DNA of 64,000 bases, from assembly GCA_020630715.1 (NCBI GenBank), contig JAHDIQ010000005.1, forward strand, positions 201,367 through 265,366. Direction: 5' to 3'. This document shows, piece after piece, positions 54,681 through 62,265 of this stretch. Below the pieces are notes generated by a model, which was given only the letters and a program-made list of their open reading frames with translations, searched no databases and was not told the DNA's origin. The first letter of the stretch is position 1; every line of letters starts with the position of its first letter. The position numbers and the translations under genes were made by a program. The DNA is from Nonlabens sp. (GTDB lineage Bacteria; Bacteroidota; Bacteroidia; Flavobacteriales; Flavobacteriaceae).

Positions 54681-55283
54681 TTAATACATCCCGCAAGTAC
54701 TACAATTCCCAAAAGGTTTAAGAATCACGCCTATACTGTATTGAAAGTGATTAGATCGCGCTAGTGCATTGTCAAAAGAAAACTTTGCAACGCTATTTGC
54801 ATAAATGCCTACACTAGGACTAATATGATACTGTAGACCTAAACCAGTATTTATCATAAATTGGTTCCCTACGATGTCATGAATTCCTAGTCCTGCGTGA
54901 GCATAAGGCTTTAACTCACCATTTTTCCCAGTTTTTGTAGTGTAGAAAAAGTAACGTGCGCCAGCATCTATAGATCTGTAATTTAGATTATCTGCAATAG
55001 GAGTTCCATCCACAATTTGATCCTTATTAAATTTATTAAACGTAGCGCCTAGATAAAATTCAAACCTATAATTGTATTGATAATTTAGAAAAACCTCAAT
55101 AGGTCTAGAAAATGCGATGTGTTCTGATTCTGTAAACAGGCTTAACGGATTTTGATTTCCCGTATTATCTATAGCATTAAGACCTATGGATAATGAAAAA
55201 TTCTCTGAAGAAAATTGATCCTGTCCTTTTGCGGTTGATACCATCAAAAACAATATAGAAGTAATAATAAAAGTAAGGCGCAT
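54681..55283 (-). CDS. Small outer-membrane beta-barrel protein
   Basis: 200 residues. Signal peptide (MRLTFIITSILFLMVSTAKG) then alternating strands (IEVFLNYQYNYRFEFYLGATF, IDAGARYFFYTT, KPYAHAGLGIHDIVG, GLGLQYHISPSVGIYANS), typical of an eight-strand outer-membrane barrel. Ends with an unusual Cys-containing tail (GNCSTCGMY). Function unknown. Convergent with the cysteine synthase gene, 24 bp apart. Confidence 0.85.
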   Translation of the reverse strand: MRLTFIITSILFLMVSTAKGQDQFSSENFSLSIGLNAIDNTGNQNPLSLFTESEHIAFSRPIEVFLNYQYNYRFEFYLGATFNKFNKDQIVDGTPIADNLNYRSIDAGARYFFYTTKTGKNGELKPYAHAGLGIHDIVGNQFMINTGLGLQYHISPSVGIYANSVAKFSFDNALARSNHFQYSIGVILKPFGNCSTCGMY

Positions 55284-55351
55284 TTGAAATCTTTAGATTA
55301 AAACGATATAAAAAGCTAAATTAGTATTCCTTATCAATAGTGCTTACAAAA

Positions 55352-56623
55352 ATGCAAGAAGATTTCATTCACTATCTCTGGAAGTTTAAAAAACTAAGTG
55401 GTCTAGAATTACAGACGACTAATGGTGAATCTATTCTTATAGAATCCTTAGGAACTCATAACCATCACAGTGGTCCAGATTTCTTTAATTCTAGAGTAAC
55501 TATAGGTGATCAAAAATGGGCTGGAAATGTAGAAATGCACGTGAAGGCTAGTGACTGGTATTTGCACGGTCACGATGATGATCCAGCGTATGATAATGTT
55601 ATTTTACATGTGGTCTGGATTCATGATGCCGAAATTAATAGACGTGACCAAGTTCCTATACCGGTGTTAGAGGTAAGTAACTATGTGCCAGAACGCCTCA
55701 TTACATCGTATCGTAAATTATTTAGTGTAAAAAACGATCAATTCATTAACTGTGAGCGTGATTTCCCGTCCATTAATGAATTCAAACGCCAGCAGTGGTT
55801 TGAAAAGTTATTCATAGAACGACTAGAGTCTAGAAACCATAAAATCACCCAGCGATTAGAGCGCAGTAATAATGACTGGGAAGCGGTGTTTTTTCAATTG
55901 TTGTGTCGCAGTTTTGGCACAAAAGTAAATGCAGATGCCTTTGAGCAGTTAGCACAATCTATGGATCAGGCTACGGTGCGTAAATTAGCTCGTGATGCGT
56001 TTCAACTGGAAGCTACATTGCTAGGTCAGGCAAATTTGTTAGAGCCAGCACATCAGGATCCATATTATAAAGATGTGGTTCAGGAATACGCTTTCGCGAA
56101 AGCAAAATACGACCTACATCCAGCGCTAACACCTATGAAATTATTTAGACTACGTCCTGCAAATTATCCCACCATAAGAATATCTCAACTAGCAAGATTG
56201 TATCAGTTGCATCCACATCTTTTTGGCGAGGTGTTATTAGCTAAGACTCGAGATGAGATTCATCAACTTTTTGAGGTGAAAGCCTCTTTCTATTGGGACA
56301 CGCATCACCTTTTTGATAAGGAAGTTGCGCATAGGGAGAAATGGCTAACAAGTGCATTTGTAGATTTGGTGATCATTAACTTTGTGGTACCTATCAAATT
56401 TGCACATTCACAATTTACAAATAGCGATAAAACGGAAGAGTTACTGGAGTTGATGTATGCTATAAAACCAGAGAAAAACACGATCGTGAGTGGTTTTAGT
56501 AAGCTTGCTAAAGTCAATAATGCACTAGAATCACAGTCCGTATTGCAATTAAAACCTAATTATTGTGATCAAAATAAATGTTTAAGTTGTGATATAGGTG
56601 TGAGCTTAATTCATGGAGCATAA
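55352..56623 (+). CDS. DUF2851 family protein
   Basis: About 423 residues from ATG 55352 (MQEDFIHYLWKFKKL, the usual opening). DUF2851 features: HNHHSGPDFFNSRVTIG, WAGNVEMHVKASDWYLHGHD, NVILHVVWIHD, and the ending NKCLSCDIG with conserved cysteines. Function unknown but widespread in Bacteroidota. The palindrome supplies YAFAKAKYDL near residue 250, where relatives have a similar aromatic/basic helix. Confidence 0.92.
   Translation: MQEDFIHYLWKFKKLSGLELQTTNGESILIESLGTHNHHSGPDFFNSRVTIGDQKWAGNVEMHVKASDWYLHGHDDDPAYDNVILHVVWIHDAEINRRDQVPIPVLEVSNYVPERLITSYRKLFSVKNDQFINCERDFPSINEFKRQQWFEKLFIERLESRNHKITQRLERSNNDWEAVFFQLLCRSFGTKVNADAFEQLAQSMDQATVRKLARDAFQLEATLLGQANLLEPAHQDPYYKDVVQEYAFAKAKYDLHPALTPMKLFRLRPANYPTIRISQLARLYQLHPHLFGEVLLAKTRDEIHQLFEVKASFYWDTHHLFDKEVAHREKWLTSAFVDLVIINFVVPIKFAHSQFTNSDKTEELLELMYAIKPEKNTIVSGFSKLAKVNNALESQSVLQLKPNYCDQNKCLSCDIGVSLIHGA
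56088..56103. repeat. Dispersed palindrome in DUF2851 gene (frame AFAKA)
   Basis: Perfect core 56090-56103, encoding EYAFAKAKY. Confidence 0.97.
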
Positions 56624-56672
56624 TTACTTAGGATCTTGTAGAATTTAAGCTAGTTTGCCTTATTTTTACTTT

Positions 56673-56900
56673 ATGGGAATAGTGGTTTACCTACGTACAT
56701 TAATGGAGAAATATGGGTTCTATGTATCTACTCGTATCGCAGATCGTCTTGGTATGCGAGCGCGTAATGTGCGTATTACCTTTATCTATTTCACGTTTGT
56801 GACTTTGGGAGCAGGATTTGGCCTTTACTTAATCATTGCATTCTGGTTGAAGATTAAAGACTTAATTTATGTGAAACGTAGTTCTGTTTTTGACTTATAA
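56673..56900 (+). CDS. PspC-like small membrane protein
   Basis: About 75 residues from ATG 56673. It has the PspC-like pattern: LRTLMEKYGFYVSTRIADRL, MRARNVRITFIYFTFVTLG, and the helix AGFGLYLIIAFWLKIKDLIY. In E. coli PspC is a stress-linked membrane protein; the role of these short Bacteroidota versions is unknown. It ends 4 bp before the K+ channel start, so the two are co-transcribed. Confidence 0.85.
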   Translation: MGIVVYLRTLMEKYGFYVSTRIADRLGMRARNVRITFIYFTFVTLGAGFGLYLIIAFWLKIKDLIYVKRSSVFDL

Positions 56901-56904
56901 CCGT

Positions 56905-57924
56905 ATGAAGCTTTTCAGTTCTAAAATTACCATTGCAATTATATTGCTACTTACCATTTTATTGTTAGGTGTTGCAGGTTTTAAGATCATCATGGAATTA
57001 AGCTGGATTGATGCTTTATACATGACTGTAATTACGGTAACTACTGTAGGTTATCGTGAAGTTGAAGTTCCTAATGACAGCGCAAAACTATTTATCGTAT
57101 TCCTGATTTTATTTAGTGTGGTCATCGTAGGTTACGCGGTTTCTGTTATTACGGAATATCTGTTGTCACGTAGTTCATTAAAGGATTTAAGAATAAAAAG
57201 AAAATTAAAAAACATTGGTGCTATGGAAGATCACATTATTGTTTGCGGTTACGGACGTAATGGCCGTATGGCTGTTGAGAAACTTCAGGACTACAATAGA
57301 GAATTTATAGTTATTGAAAAAAGTCAAGCAGTTATAGATGATGCACCGCTGGAAGATGATCATTTTTTAAGAGGTAATGCAAATGAAGATGAGGTACTTT
57401 TAAAAGCCGGTTTAAAAAAAGCAAATACCCTAATAACGGCTCTGCCAGATGACGCGGATAATCTTTTTGTGGTTTTAAGTGCGCGACAGTTAAATGAGAA
57501 GTTAAACATTATATCACGTGCGAGTGAGGAGACTAGTTATAAAAAATTAAAACTAGCTGGAGCAAATAGTGTGATCTTACCAGATAAAATAGGAGGTGAA
57601 CACATGGCATCACTTATCGTAAGTCCAGACTTAGTAGAATTTTGGGATAATTTAAGTTACGGTGGTGATGAAGGTGTTAACTTAGAACAAGTATCATTTG
57701 AACAAATGTTCTCTAGTAATAACTCATGTTCAATAATTGACTTAAACCTCCGTAAAAAAACAGGTTGTACCATCATAGGTTACAAATCTCCAGAAGGAGA
57801 TTATACTGTAAATCCAGATCCACAATTGATTTTACTTCCTGGTTCTAAGATAATTGTAGTAGGTAATACGCAACAAATCCAAAACCTACAAAAGGTATAT
57901 CGCATTGTTGATGATTTAAGTTAA
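56905..57924 (+). CDS. Two-helix K+ channel with TrkA-N (RCK) domains
   Basis: About 339 residues from ATG 56905. N-terminal pore module: helix TIAIILLLTILLLGVAGF, pore loop with TVTTVGYREVEVP, helix FIVFLILFSVVIVGYAVSVI. Then an NAD-binding TrkA-N domain (HIIVCGYGRNGRMAVEKL, RGNANEDEVLLKAGL, LITALPDDADNLFVVL) and a TrkA-C domain ending in IIVVGNTQQIQNL. The filter reads GYR where canonical K+ channels have GYG, so ion selectivity may differ. RCK domains suggest ligand gating. Confidence 0.92.
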   Translation: MKLFSSKITIAIILLLTILLLGVAGFKIIMELSWIDALYMTVITVTTVGYREVEVPNDSAKLFIVFLILFSVVIVGYAVSVITEYLLSRSSLKDLRIKRKLKNIGAMEDHIIVCGYGRNGRMAVEKLQDYNREFIVIEKSQAVIDDAPLEDDHFLRGNANEDEVLLKAGLKKANTLITALPDDADNLFVVLSARQLNEKLNIISRASEETSYKKLKLAGANSVILPDKIGGEHMASLIVSPDLVEFWDNLSYGGDEGVNLEQVSFEQMFSSNNSCSIIDLNLRKKTGCTIIGYKSPEGDYTVNPDPQLILLPGSKIIVVGNTQQIQNLQKVYRIVDDLS

Positions 57925-57996
57925 GTCGCTTAAAACTTTTATGGCGACGTATTTTTTTAGATATTGCTGTCTTAACTAAAAAAATAAATATTTAGG

Positions 57997-59796
57997 ATGA
58001 AGCATATTGCTAAAGTAAGTTTATCCCTACTGGCTTTTTTACTGCCATTATTAGTCTTTTCACAATTAGACGCGTCGTTTACCATAGAAGATGATGATTC
58101 TGAAATAAAAACGGCCGTTATAGAAATTACTGCTTCTGGTGGACAAGCTCCATATCAGTATTTATGGTCAGAAAAATCTATAAGCACTACTACAAATAAA
58201 ATTGAGAACGGTGTAGAAGGTAAAGAATATACCGTAACTGTAAAAGATGCGTCTGGGAAAGAAAAAGAGTTAGTAATAGATGTGCCAGCAATTTCTATCC
58301 CTGAAAAGATGAGTGCTTTTTTTGCTCCTATCGTGGGTTTCATGGACACTTACTTTTTCTTTGATCCATTTCATGCTATAGGTCTTTATGACAATAGGGT
58401 AATGGATGATAACGGTAATCCTGTTTTAAATCCTAATGGCACCATAAAAACAATTAAATTACCTTTCATGGTGATATGGTTAATCGCTGGTGCAATCTTT
58501 TTTACCTTAAGATTTGGATTCATAAACTTTAGAGGAATTGGACATTCTTTAAAACTAGTAAGAGGAAAGTTTGATGAACCAGATGCAAAAGGTGAAGTAA
58601 CCCATTTTCAAGCGTTAGCTACCGCGGTTTCTGGTACGGTAGGTCTAGGGAACATTGCTGGTGTTGCTGTAGCAATTGCTACAGGTGGTCCAGGAGCAAC
58701 ATTCTGGATTATACTAGCAGGACTTTTAGGGATGTCAACAAAATTCATTGAATGTACTTTAGGTGTAAAGTATAGAGATATTGAAAGTGATGGATCAATT
58801 TCTGGTGGTCCTATGGAATATCTAAAAAAGGGATTTGCAGAACGTGGAATGGCAGGTATAGGTAAAGGGTTGTCACTAGTTTATGCTGTGGTTATTATGC
58901 TAGCGGCTTTTGCCGCAGGATCTATGTTTCAGGCTAATCAAGCGACCGCTCAAGTAGCTAGTGTATTAGGTGTAGATGGAACAGCAAAAACCATTATAGG
59001 TGTGGTTATAGCAGTTTTAGTAGGAATAGTGATCGTAGGTGGTTTAAAAGGAATTGCAAAGGTTACTGATAAAGTGGTGCCTTCCATGGCGGGTTTATAC
59101 ATCCTTATGTGTATTATCGTAGTAGGTGCTAATATTACAGAAATAGGAACGGCATTTGGTCTTATAATAGATGGTGCTTTTCAAGCAGATGCTATGTATG
59201 GTGGATTCTTAGGAGTCTTAGTTTTAGGTTTTCAAAGAGCAGCCTTTTCTAATGAAGCAGGTTTAGGTTCTGCCTCAATTGCTCACTCTGCTGCAAAAAC
59301 AAACCATCCTGTTGCTGAAGGTTTTGTAGCCTTGTTAGAACCCTTTATTGATACCGTGGTAGTTTGCACACTTACTGCTTTAGTATTAATTTTCACAGGT
59401 GTTTATGCAGACCCATCTGCACAAGGTAGTGCGTTAACCGCGATTGCTTTTGCTAAAGTAATTCCTGGTGCAGATTATCTTTTAACTATTGCTATTTTCT
59501 TGTTTGCATTCTCAACCATTTTGACCTGGTCTTACTACGGTGTTAAGGCAGCTCAAAGTATTTTTGGAAACAAAAAGATTGTAGAAAATATTTTCAAATT
59601 TGTTTTCTTGCTAACTGTAATTTTAGGCGCGTCTATTGGTCTAGGAGCAGTAATTGACTTTGCAGATATGATGTTCTTGACGTTAGCTATACCTAACCTT
59701 ATCGGATTATATCTAATGTCTGGTAGTGTTTCTAAAGATCTTAAAACATATTTTGCTAAAGTTAAATCGGGAGAAATACCGCAAACAAAACCATAA
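57997..59796 (+). CDS. Alanine/glycine:Na+ symporter with SprB-like N-terminal domain
   Basis: 599 residues. Signal peptide (MKHIAKVSLSLLAFLLPLLVFS) followed by a SprB/PKD-like sandwich (about 30-110: ITASGGQAPYQYLWSEK, GVEGKEYTVTVKDASGKEK), then the AGCS transporter core: FQALATAVSGTVGLGNIAGVA, ATGGPGATFWIILAGLLGMSTKF, NEAGLGSASIAHSAAKT (in pieces). The core imports amino acids with Na+. The fused extracytoplasmic domain is absent from E. coli or Bacillus homologues. A strong hairpin follows at 59818. Confidence 0.94.
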   Translation: MKHIAKVSLSLLAFLLPLLVFSQLDASFTIEDDDSEIKTAVIEITASGGQAPYQYLWSEKSISTTTNKIENGVEGKEYTVTVKDASGKEKELVIDVPAISIPEKMSAFFAPIVGFMDTYFFFDPFHAIGLYDNRVMDDNGNPVLNPNGTIKTIKLPFMVIWLIAGAIFFTLRFGFINFRGIGHSLKLVRGKFDEPDAKGEVTHFQALATAVSGTVGLGNIAGVAVAIATGGPGATFWIILAGLLGMSTKFIECTLGVKYRDIESDGSISGGPMEYLKKGFAERGMAGIGKGLSLVYAVVIMLAAFAAGSMFQANQATAQVASVLGVDGTAKTIIGVVIAVLVGIVIVGGLKGIAKVTDKVVPSMAGLYILMCIIVVGANITEIGTAFGLIIDGAFQADAMYGGFLGVLVLGFQRAAFSNEAGLGSASIAHSAAKTNHPVAEGFVALLEPFIDTVVVCTLTALVLIFTGVYADPSAQGSALTAIAFAKVIPGADYLLTIAIFLFAFSTILTWSYYGVKAAQSIFGNKKIVENIFKFVFLLTVILGASIGLGAVIDFADMMFLTLAIPNLIGLYLMSGSVSKDLKTYFAKVKSGEIPQTKP

Positions 59797-59807
59797 TTGC
59801 AATTAAT

Positions 59808-60659
59808 ATGAGCCTCAAATCCCTCTTTTTGTTTAATCGTAAACAACAAAGAGGGATTTTTGTTTTAATACTATTGATTGCAATATTACTTAGCTTATGG
59901 CTATGGTTGCGATCCAGACCACAGGAGTCGATAGAGCTTATTGATACTACTCAATATCAAACCCAGATCGATTCCTTGAAGCAAATAGCAGCTTCAAAAA
60001 AGAATAAGATTTATCCTTTTAATCCTAACTACATTACAGAATATCGTGCTTACACGATTAATCTTAATGATGAACAATTGGGACGATTAGAACGCTTTCG
60101 CGAAAGCGGAAAATTCATCAACTCTACTGCCCAATTTAAACAAGTTACTGGTGTATCACAATCTTGGCTGGACAGTATCAGCCCTTATTTTAAATTCCCA
60201 GAATGGGTTAATAAGCCTAGGAAAAGCTATTCTAATAACAGTTATAATAGAAAAATTGTTCCTAAAAACATCAATACTGCAACTCAAGATGAATTAAAAG
60301 CAGTCTATGGAATAGGTCCAGCATTATCCGGTAGAATTCTAGAAGAACGTAAACGGTTAGGCGCATTCATAGACCTGAAACAGGTGCGTGGTGTTTATGG
60401 TTTAACAGACTCTACAATGATTCAATTGCAAAAACATTTCTACGTAACCGCGCCAGCATCGTTTAGAAAATTAGCTTTAAATAAGGCGAGTAGGGATGAA
60501 TTGTTAAGCATTCCATATTTTAACGACTATTTAGTAGACCAGTTAATAAAGCAACGCACGTTACGGGATGGCTTTAAAAGCTGGGATAAAGTTGTGTTAA
60601 CATCCCGTTTCCCAGAAGAAAAATTGGAGTTAATTCAGCTATATTTGACATTAGATTAA
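59808..60659 (+). CDS. Helix-hairpin-helix (ComEA-like) protein
   Basis: 283 residues with one N-terminal membrane helix (GIFVLILLIAILLSLWLWL) and three HhH-type repeats: LNDEQLGRLERFRESGKFIN, NINTATQDELKAVYGIGPALSGRI and LNKASRDELLSIPYFNDYLV. ComEA binds DNA during uptake, so a membrane-anchored DNA-binding role is plausible but not shown. The first codons overlap the terminator-like hairpin of the previous gene. The palindrome encodes RFRESG within the first repeat, a place where homologues carry FRxxGK. Confidence 0.88.
   Translation: MSLKSLFLFNRKQQRGIFVLILLIAILLSLWLWLRSRPQESIELIDTTQYQTQIDSLKQIAASKKNKIYPFNPNYITEYRAYTINLNDEQLGRLERFRESGKFINSTAQFKQVTGVSQSWLDSISPYFKFPEWVNKPRKSYSNNSYNRKIVPKNINTATQDELKAVYGIGPALSGRILEERKRLGAFIDLKQVRGVYGLTDSTMIQLQKHFYVTAPASFRKLALNKASRDELLSIPYFNDYLVDQLIKQRTLRDGFKSWDKVVLTSRFPEEKLELIQLYLTLD
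59818..59866 (+). terminator. Terminator-like hairpin inside the HhH gene start
   Basis: AAATCCCTCTTT (59818-59829) pairs with AAAGAGGGATTT (59848-59859), loop about 18 bases with further AAC/GTT pairing, then TTTTTGTTTT. It probably ends the symporter transcript while lying within codons 4-20 of the next gene. Confidence 0.75.
60091..60107. repeat. Dispersed palindrome in HhH gene (frame RFRES)
   Basis: Perfect core 60094-60107, encoding ERFRESGKF. Confidence 0.97.
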
Positions 60660-60679
60660 CAGTACCCAATAAACTTTTT

Positions 60680-61849
60680 ATGTATTCAAAATATTTTTCT
60701 GAAGAGCACAACGCTTTTAGACAGTCATTTAGAGATTTCTTAAATAAAGAAGCTGTCCCACACATTGAAAGATGGGAAGAGACCGGACAAATAGATCGTG
60801 AGATTTTTGAGAAAATGGGAGAGATGGGCTACTTTGGTCTGTACTATCCAGAAGAATACGGTGGACTGGACTTAGACTTTTTCTACACGGTAATTTTCCT
60901 AGAAGAAATGCAGCGCATTAATTCTGGTGGATTTGCAGCAGCTATGTGGGTGCAAGCATTTCTAGGTGCACAGCATCTATTAAAAGAAGGCGATGATCGT
61001 ATTAAACAAGAATACCTTGTACCTACCTTAACTGGAGAAAAAATAGGATGTTTAGGAATTACAGAGCCTTTTGGCGGTAGTGATGTTGCAGGTATGCGCA
61101 CTACGGCGGTTAAAGATGGTGATGATTATGTGATTAATGGTTCAAAAACCTTTATCACAAATGGTGTTTACAGTGATTATCTAGTAATCGCTGCAAAAAC
61201 AGATCCAGATGCAAAAGGTAGAGGGATTTCTATATTTGTGATGGATCGTGAAACCCCTGGAATTAGTGCTACTAAATTGAATAAGTTAGGATGGCGTGCA
61301 AGTGATACGGGTGAAATAGGATTTGATAACGTACGTATCCCAGCAGAAAATTTGATGGGTGAAGAAGGAAAAGGATTTCCTTATATCATGCAACATTTTG
61401 CGTTAGAACGTTTGATTATGGGAATTAATGCTCATGCCCGTGCAGAGTATGCTTTAGAATATACCGCGCAGTATATGAGTGAGCGTACAGCCTTTGGTAA
61501 GTCTTTAGATAAGTTTCAAGCCTTACGTCATAGCATGGCCGAAATGTATAGCGAGGTGGAAATGGCAAAGAATTTCAACTACAGCATTGCCGAGGAATTA
61601 GATAAAGGTCTATATCCAGTAAAGGAAGCCAGTATGTCTAAGCTTACTTCTACTAAGATTGCAGATGAGGTGATTTATAAATGTTTACAATATTTAGGTG
61701 GTTATGGTTATATTGAGGAGTATCCACTAGCGCGTATGTGGCGTGATAGCCGTTTAGGTCCTATAGGTGGTGGTACTAGTGAGATCATGCGAGAGATCAT
61801 TGCAAAAATGGTAATGGATGGTAAAGATTATAAGCCAGCCGCTAAATAA
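60680..61849 (+). CDS. Acyl-CoA dehydrogenase
   Basis: FAD enzyme, 389 residues, that oxidises acyl-CoA thioesters and passes electrons to ETF (etfBA at 12.7-14.6 kb). Seen: EEYGGLDLDFFYTVIFLEEM, GCLGITEPFGGSDVAGM, NGSKTFITNG, RTAFGKSLDKFQALRH, QYLGGYGYIEEYPLARMWRD, and GGGTSEIMREIIAK. The usual YEGT catalytic glutamate is replaced by G, and E243 (FALERLIMG) lies at the alternative base position known in long-chain and isovaleryl-CoA enzymes, so it is of that subtype. It follows the HhH gene by 20 bp. Confidence 0.95.
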   Translation: MYSKYFSEEHNAFRQSFRDFLNKEAVPHIERWEETGQIDREIFEKMGEMGYFGLYYPEEYGGLDLDFFYTVIFLEEMQRINSGGFAAAMWVQAFLGAQHLLKEGDDRIKQEYLVPTLTGEKIGCLGITEPFGGSDVAGMRTTAVKDGDDYVINGSKTFITNGVYSDYLVIAAKTDPDAKGRGISIFVMDRETPGISATKLNKLGWRASDTGEIGFDNVRIPAENLMGEEGKGFPYIMQHFALERLIMGINAHARAEYALEYTAQYMSERTAFGKSLDKFQALRHSMAEMYSEVEMAKNFNYSIAEELDKGLYPVKEASMSKLTSTKIADEVIYKCLQYLGGYGYIEEYPLARMWRDSRLGPIGGGTSEIMREIIAKMVMDGKDYKPAAK

Positions 61850-61870
61850 GTAATAAACGTATTTTATATT

Positions 61871-61888
61871 TCGCTTTCGCGAAAGCGA
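61871..61888. repeat. Dispersed palindrome, intergenic copy
   Basis: Perfect palindrome of at least 18 bp (TTTCGC... arms) with core 61873-61886, between the acyl-CoA dehydrogenase and rpsU. Confidence 0.96.
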
Positions 61889-61965
61889 AATACAAATAGA
61901 ATAACCGATTCTTTAATGAGAGTCCGTTTTTTTGTAAAACCATACGGTAGATTAAAATAAAAAAG

Positions 61966-61973
61966 TATCTTTG
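61966..61973 (+). promoter_or_regulatory. -7 promoter element for rpsU
   Basis: TATCTTTG matches TAnnTTTG. The predicted leader of about 25 nt consists almost entirely of the Shine-Dalgarno region. No good TTG is found 19 bp upstream. Confidence 0.55.
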
Positions 61974-61984
61974 CCGTCCCAAAG

Positions 61985-61996
61985 AAAGGAGGTGAT
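61985..61996 (+). promoter_or_regulatory. Extended Shine-Dalgarno of rpsU
   Basis: AAAGGAGGTGAT is fully complementary to the 3' end of bacterial 16S rRNA over 12 bases, 6 bases before the ATG. No other gene start examined in this window carries such a site. Confidence 0.9.
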
Positions 61997-62002
61997 GACA
62001 CT

Positions 62003-62197
62003 ATGTTAATTATACCAGTTAAAGACGGAGAAAATATCGATAGAGCCCTAAAGCGTTTCAAAAGAAAATTTGATCGTACAGGAAAGATGCGTGAGCTACG
62101 TAGAAGACAGCAGTTTACTAAGCCGTCAGTAGCAAAACGTGCTCAAATGATCAAAGCTTCATATATTCAAGGTCTTCGCGACGCAGAGAATATTTAA
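62003..62197 (+). CDS. rpsU: Ribosomal protein bS21
   Basis: 30S protein S21, 64 residues: MLIIPVKDGENIDRALKRFK, RKFDRTGKMRELRRRQQF, KPSVAKRAQ. In Bacteroidota ribosomes bS21 helps bury the anti-Shine-Dalgarno, so most mRNAs lack that signal; rpsU of flavobacteria is the known exception and is thought to sense its own shortage this way. That fits the 12-base Shine-Dalgarno seen here. Followed by a strong terminator, so it is monocistronic or mostly so. Confidence 0.98.
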   Translation: MLIIPVKDGENIDRALKRFKRKFDRTGKMRELRRRQQFTKPSVAKRAQMIKASYIQGLRDAENI

Positions 62198-62221
62198 AGA
62201 TTTTTTCTTTTAGAATATCAT

Positions 62222-62265
62222 ACCGCTAGATGTAAATGTATAAATTTACATCTAGCGGTTTTTTT
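62222..62265 (+). terminator. Rho-independent terminator after rpsU
   Basis: 15-bp arms CCGCTAGATGTAAAT (62223-62237) and ATTTACATCTAGCGG (62244-62258), followed by a T run that reaches the next start codon. Confidence 0.95.

Noticed and set aside
61864-62061. Minus-strand frame across the palindrome and rpsU start
   Set aside because: It is antisense to rpsU and the promoter; the RFRESEI it contains comes from the palindrome only.
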